From: a virus | IMG/VR virus record: IMGVR_UViG_3300046462_000143 | Location: 1 to 23,226 of that record | Reading direction: 5' to 3' (one strand) | DNA: 23,226 bases | Shown: positions 22,602 through 23,226 of the stretch, in pieces | Layout: each line of letters starts with the position of its first letter | How positions within the stretch are numbered: the first letter of the stretch is position 1 | Notes under the pieces: model-generated | Seen by the model: the letters and a program-made list of their open reading frames with translations, nothing else | What the model was told of the DNA's origin: nothing | Database searches by the model: none | Program-made: the position numbers and the translations under genes

Positions 22602-22762
22602 TTGCCCTTCGGCTTTGGGGTAGGCTTGCCCTGCTGGCGCTGCTCAGAGAGCGCGATCGCGACGGCTTGCGCGTGCGAAGTCACCACCGGCCCGTGTTTC
22701 GAGCCTGAATGGAGCTCGCCATGCTTGTACTCGTGCATGACGCCGGCGACTGATTTGGGCAT
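22598..22762 (-). CDS. DUF6496-like small phage protein, 54 aa
   Basis: The product begins MPKSVAGVMHEYKHGELHSG and goes on with 'SKHGPVVTSHAQAVAIALSE' and a Lys/Pro-rich tail. The pattern 'V..VM.E(F/Y)K.G.L.SGS..GP.V....QA.AIALSE' is that of the DUF6496 family, common in phages and bacteria and of unknown function. The gene has the strongest ribosome site in the window (AGGAGG at 22771-22776, 8 nt from the ATG) and a stem-loop directly upstream (22778-22791). It is the first gene after the 207-bp gap, so it probably heads the coupled chain of small genes. Confidence 0.82.
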   Translation of the reverse strand: MPKSVAGVMHEYKHGELHSGSKHGPVVTSHAQAVAIALSEQRQQGKPTPKPKGK

Positions 22763-22777
22763 GGGGTCGACCTCCTG

Positions 22778-22791
22778 ACGCTCGTCAGCGT
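22778..22791 (-). promoter_or_regulatory. Stem-loop abutting the Shine-Dalgarno of the DUF6496-like gene
   Basis: The minus strand reads ACGCT-GACG-AGCGT followed by CAGGAGG, eight nucleotides and the ATG. It has a 5-bp stem with a four-base loop and the same position relative to the ribosome site as the elements at 3690, 15666 and 17699, although the outer pair and loop differ (A-U instead of U-A; GACG instead of GUGA). Confidence 0.55.
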
Positions 22792-22830
22792 TAGAGTCGG
22801 ACTGGCAGGGGCTTTTCGATACTCGTCAAT

Positions 22831-22849
22831 ATGACGCTGATTGCGTCAT
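22831..22849. repeat. Inverted repeat ATGACGC-N5-GCGTCAT
   Basis: Perfect 7-bp arms at 22831-22837 and 22843-22849 are separated by TGATT in the gap between the terminase and the DUF6496-like gene. Such a short, tight dyad could be a protein-binding site or a weak transcript hairpin. There is no U-run on either side, so it is not an intrinsic terminator. Confidence 0.55.
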
Positions 22850-22949
22850 GCGCAAGGGGAAATGTGCAAAACTCTGTGGAAAGGTTCGCCCGATTGCGCA
22901 TAGCCTCGGTGTGATACTTTTCCGTGTTTTCGGAGACTTCTAGACAGTT

Positions 22950-22969
22950 TTATGCAGAATTGTGCATAA
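22950..22969. promoter_or_regulatory. 20-bp near-perfect dyad, operator-like
   Basis: TTATGCA (22950-22956) and TGCATAA (22963-22969) flank GAATTG. The whole 20 bp is a palindrome except for one mismatched pair per arm. It directly touches the terminase stop codon and is AT-rich in a GC-rich genome. Size and symmetry are those of a dimeric regulator site, but no partner protein is known. The same word core (TGYGCA) recurs at 22849, 22863 and 22895. Confidence 0.5.
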
Positions 22970-23226
22970 TCAGCGGTCATCAGCAAGCGGATCCCACTCC
23001 GACTGTACCTTGCCGCGCGGCCCGACGCCAGCAAACAGGGCTTCCGGACTCGATGCTGACGGCATCTCCGCCAGCGCGAACGTCAACACGAACGCGTCCC
23101 AGTAGTCCGGCGACTTGCCCAACTCCTTCTTGATCTGGTCTTTCTCTGTGACGCGCAGCTTACCCTGATCGAACCAGTACGTGGGCGCCGCCGCCTCACG
23201 GATCAGCCCCGGCACGTCCGGCAATG
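22970..23226 (-). CDS. Terminase large subunit, C-terminal part (runs off the right edge)
   Basis: Only the last 85 or so residues are present. 'GLIREAAAPTYWFDQGKLRV' and 'EKDQIKKELGKSPDYWDAFV' followed by 'LTFALAEMP' match the end of the RNase H-like nuclease domain of phage terminases. The Asp in 'SPDYWDA' corresponds to the last conserved acidic residue of the nuclease centre. The protein cuts concatemeric DNA and drives it through the portal. The methionine at 23224 is internal, and the true start lies outside the window. The stop is TGA at 22970-22972, and a 207-bp non-coding gap with dyad repeats follows. Confidence 0.88.
   Translation of the reverse strand, partial: LPDVPGLIREAAAPTYWFDQGKLRVTEKDQIKKELGKSPDYWDAFVLTFALAEMPSASSPEALFAGVGPRGKVQSEWDPLADDR

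Noticed and set aside
22775-22788. Hairpin CTGACG-CT-CGTCAG
   Set aside because: A two-base loop cannot close a 6-bp RNA stem. The overlapping 5-bp stem with a four-base loop (22778-22791) is the plausible structure.

Overview
The window is a stretch of a tailed-phage (Caudoviricetes) genome, either a free phage or a prophage. Essentially everything is transcribed on the minus strand, so it is read from right to left. The combination of a head-tail connector-type portal, a small head-tail adaptor, a tail nozzle, a T7 gp14-like core protein and two or three large internal virion proteins, with no tail tube, sheath or tape measure, points to a short-tailed podovirus. The order portal / Bbp19-like / scaffold / capsid / Bbp16-like / adaptor / nozzle resembles the Bordetella phage BPP-1 group. 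The DNA is GC-rich (roughly 60% by eye). I see no feature that fixes the host, and no integrase, repressor, tRNA, CRISPR array or insertion sequence.

Layout from the transcriptional upstream side. (1) 23226-22970 is the C-terminus of the terminase large subunit, followed by a 207-bp gap (22763-22969), the longest non-coding stretch here, with dyad repeats and repeated TGYGCA-like words. (2) 22762-20664 is a chain of small overlapping genes: a DUF6496-like protein, two small His/Lys-rich proteins, a 30-residue membrane peptide, a GNAT-like acetyltransferase and three small unknowns. (3) 20663-16178 is the head module: portal, Bbp19-like protein, scaffold-like protein, major capsid protein and Bbp16-like capsid-associated protein. 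(4) 16110-10024 is the connector and tail: two conserved structural proteins, the head-tail adaptor, and a nozzle that appears to be split into two genes by an intervening lectin-like gene. (5) 10024-4111 holds the internal virion (ejection) proteins. (6) 4111-1398 holds a small tail protein, a tail fibre and a DUF2341/LamG-type adhesin. (7) 1232-1 holds small membrane and coiled-coil proteins and the start of a polytopic membrane protein that leaves the window. One 39-codon ORF (1273-1392) is the only plus-strand gene candidate.

Most gene junctions are start/stop overlaps (TGATG, TAATG, ATGA, GTGA, TAGTG), suggesting one long translationally coupled late operon. The few real gaps are informative. 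Four of them carry a 5-bp stem-loop of near-identical design placed directly against the Shine-Dalgarno sequence (at 22778, 17699, 15666 and 3690), with base changes that preserve pairing. Another gap hides the Shine-Dalgarno sequence inside a hairpin (16646-16659). No intrinsic terminator with a U-run and no convincing sigma70 promoter was found.

The two strongest leads are the split nozzle with proline-rich linkers and added domains at the break, and the recurrent Shine-Dalgarno-abutting stem-loop.
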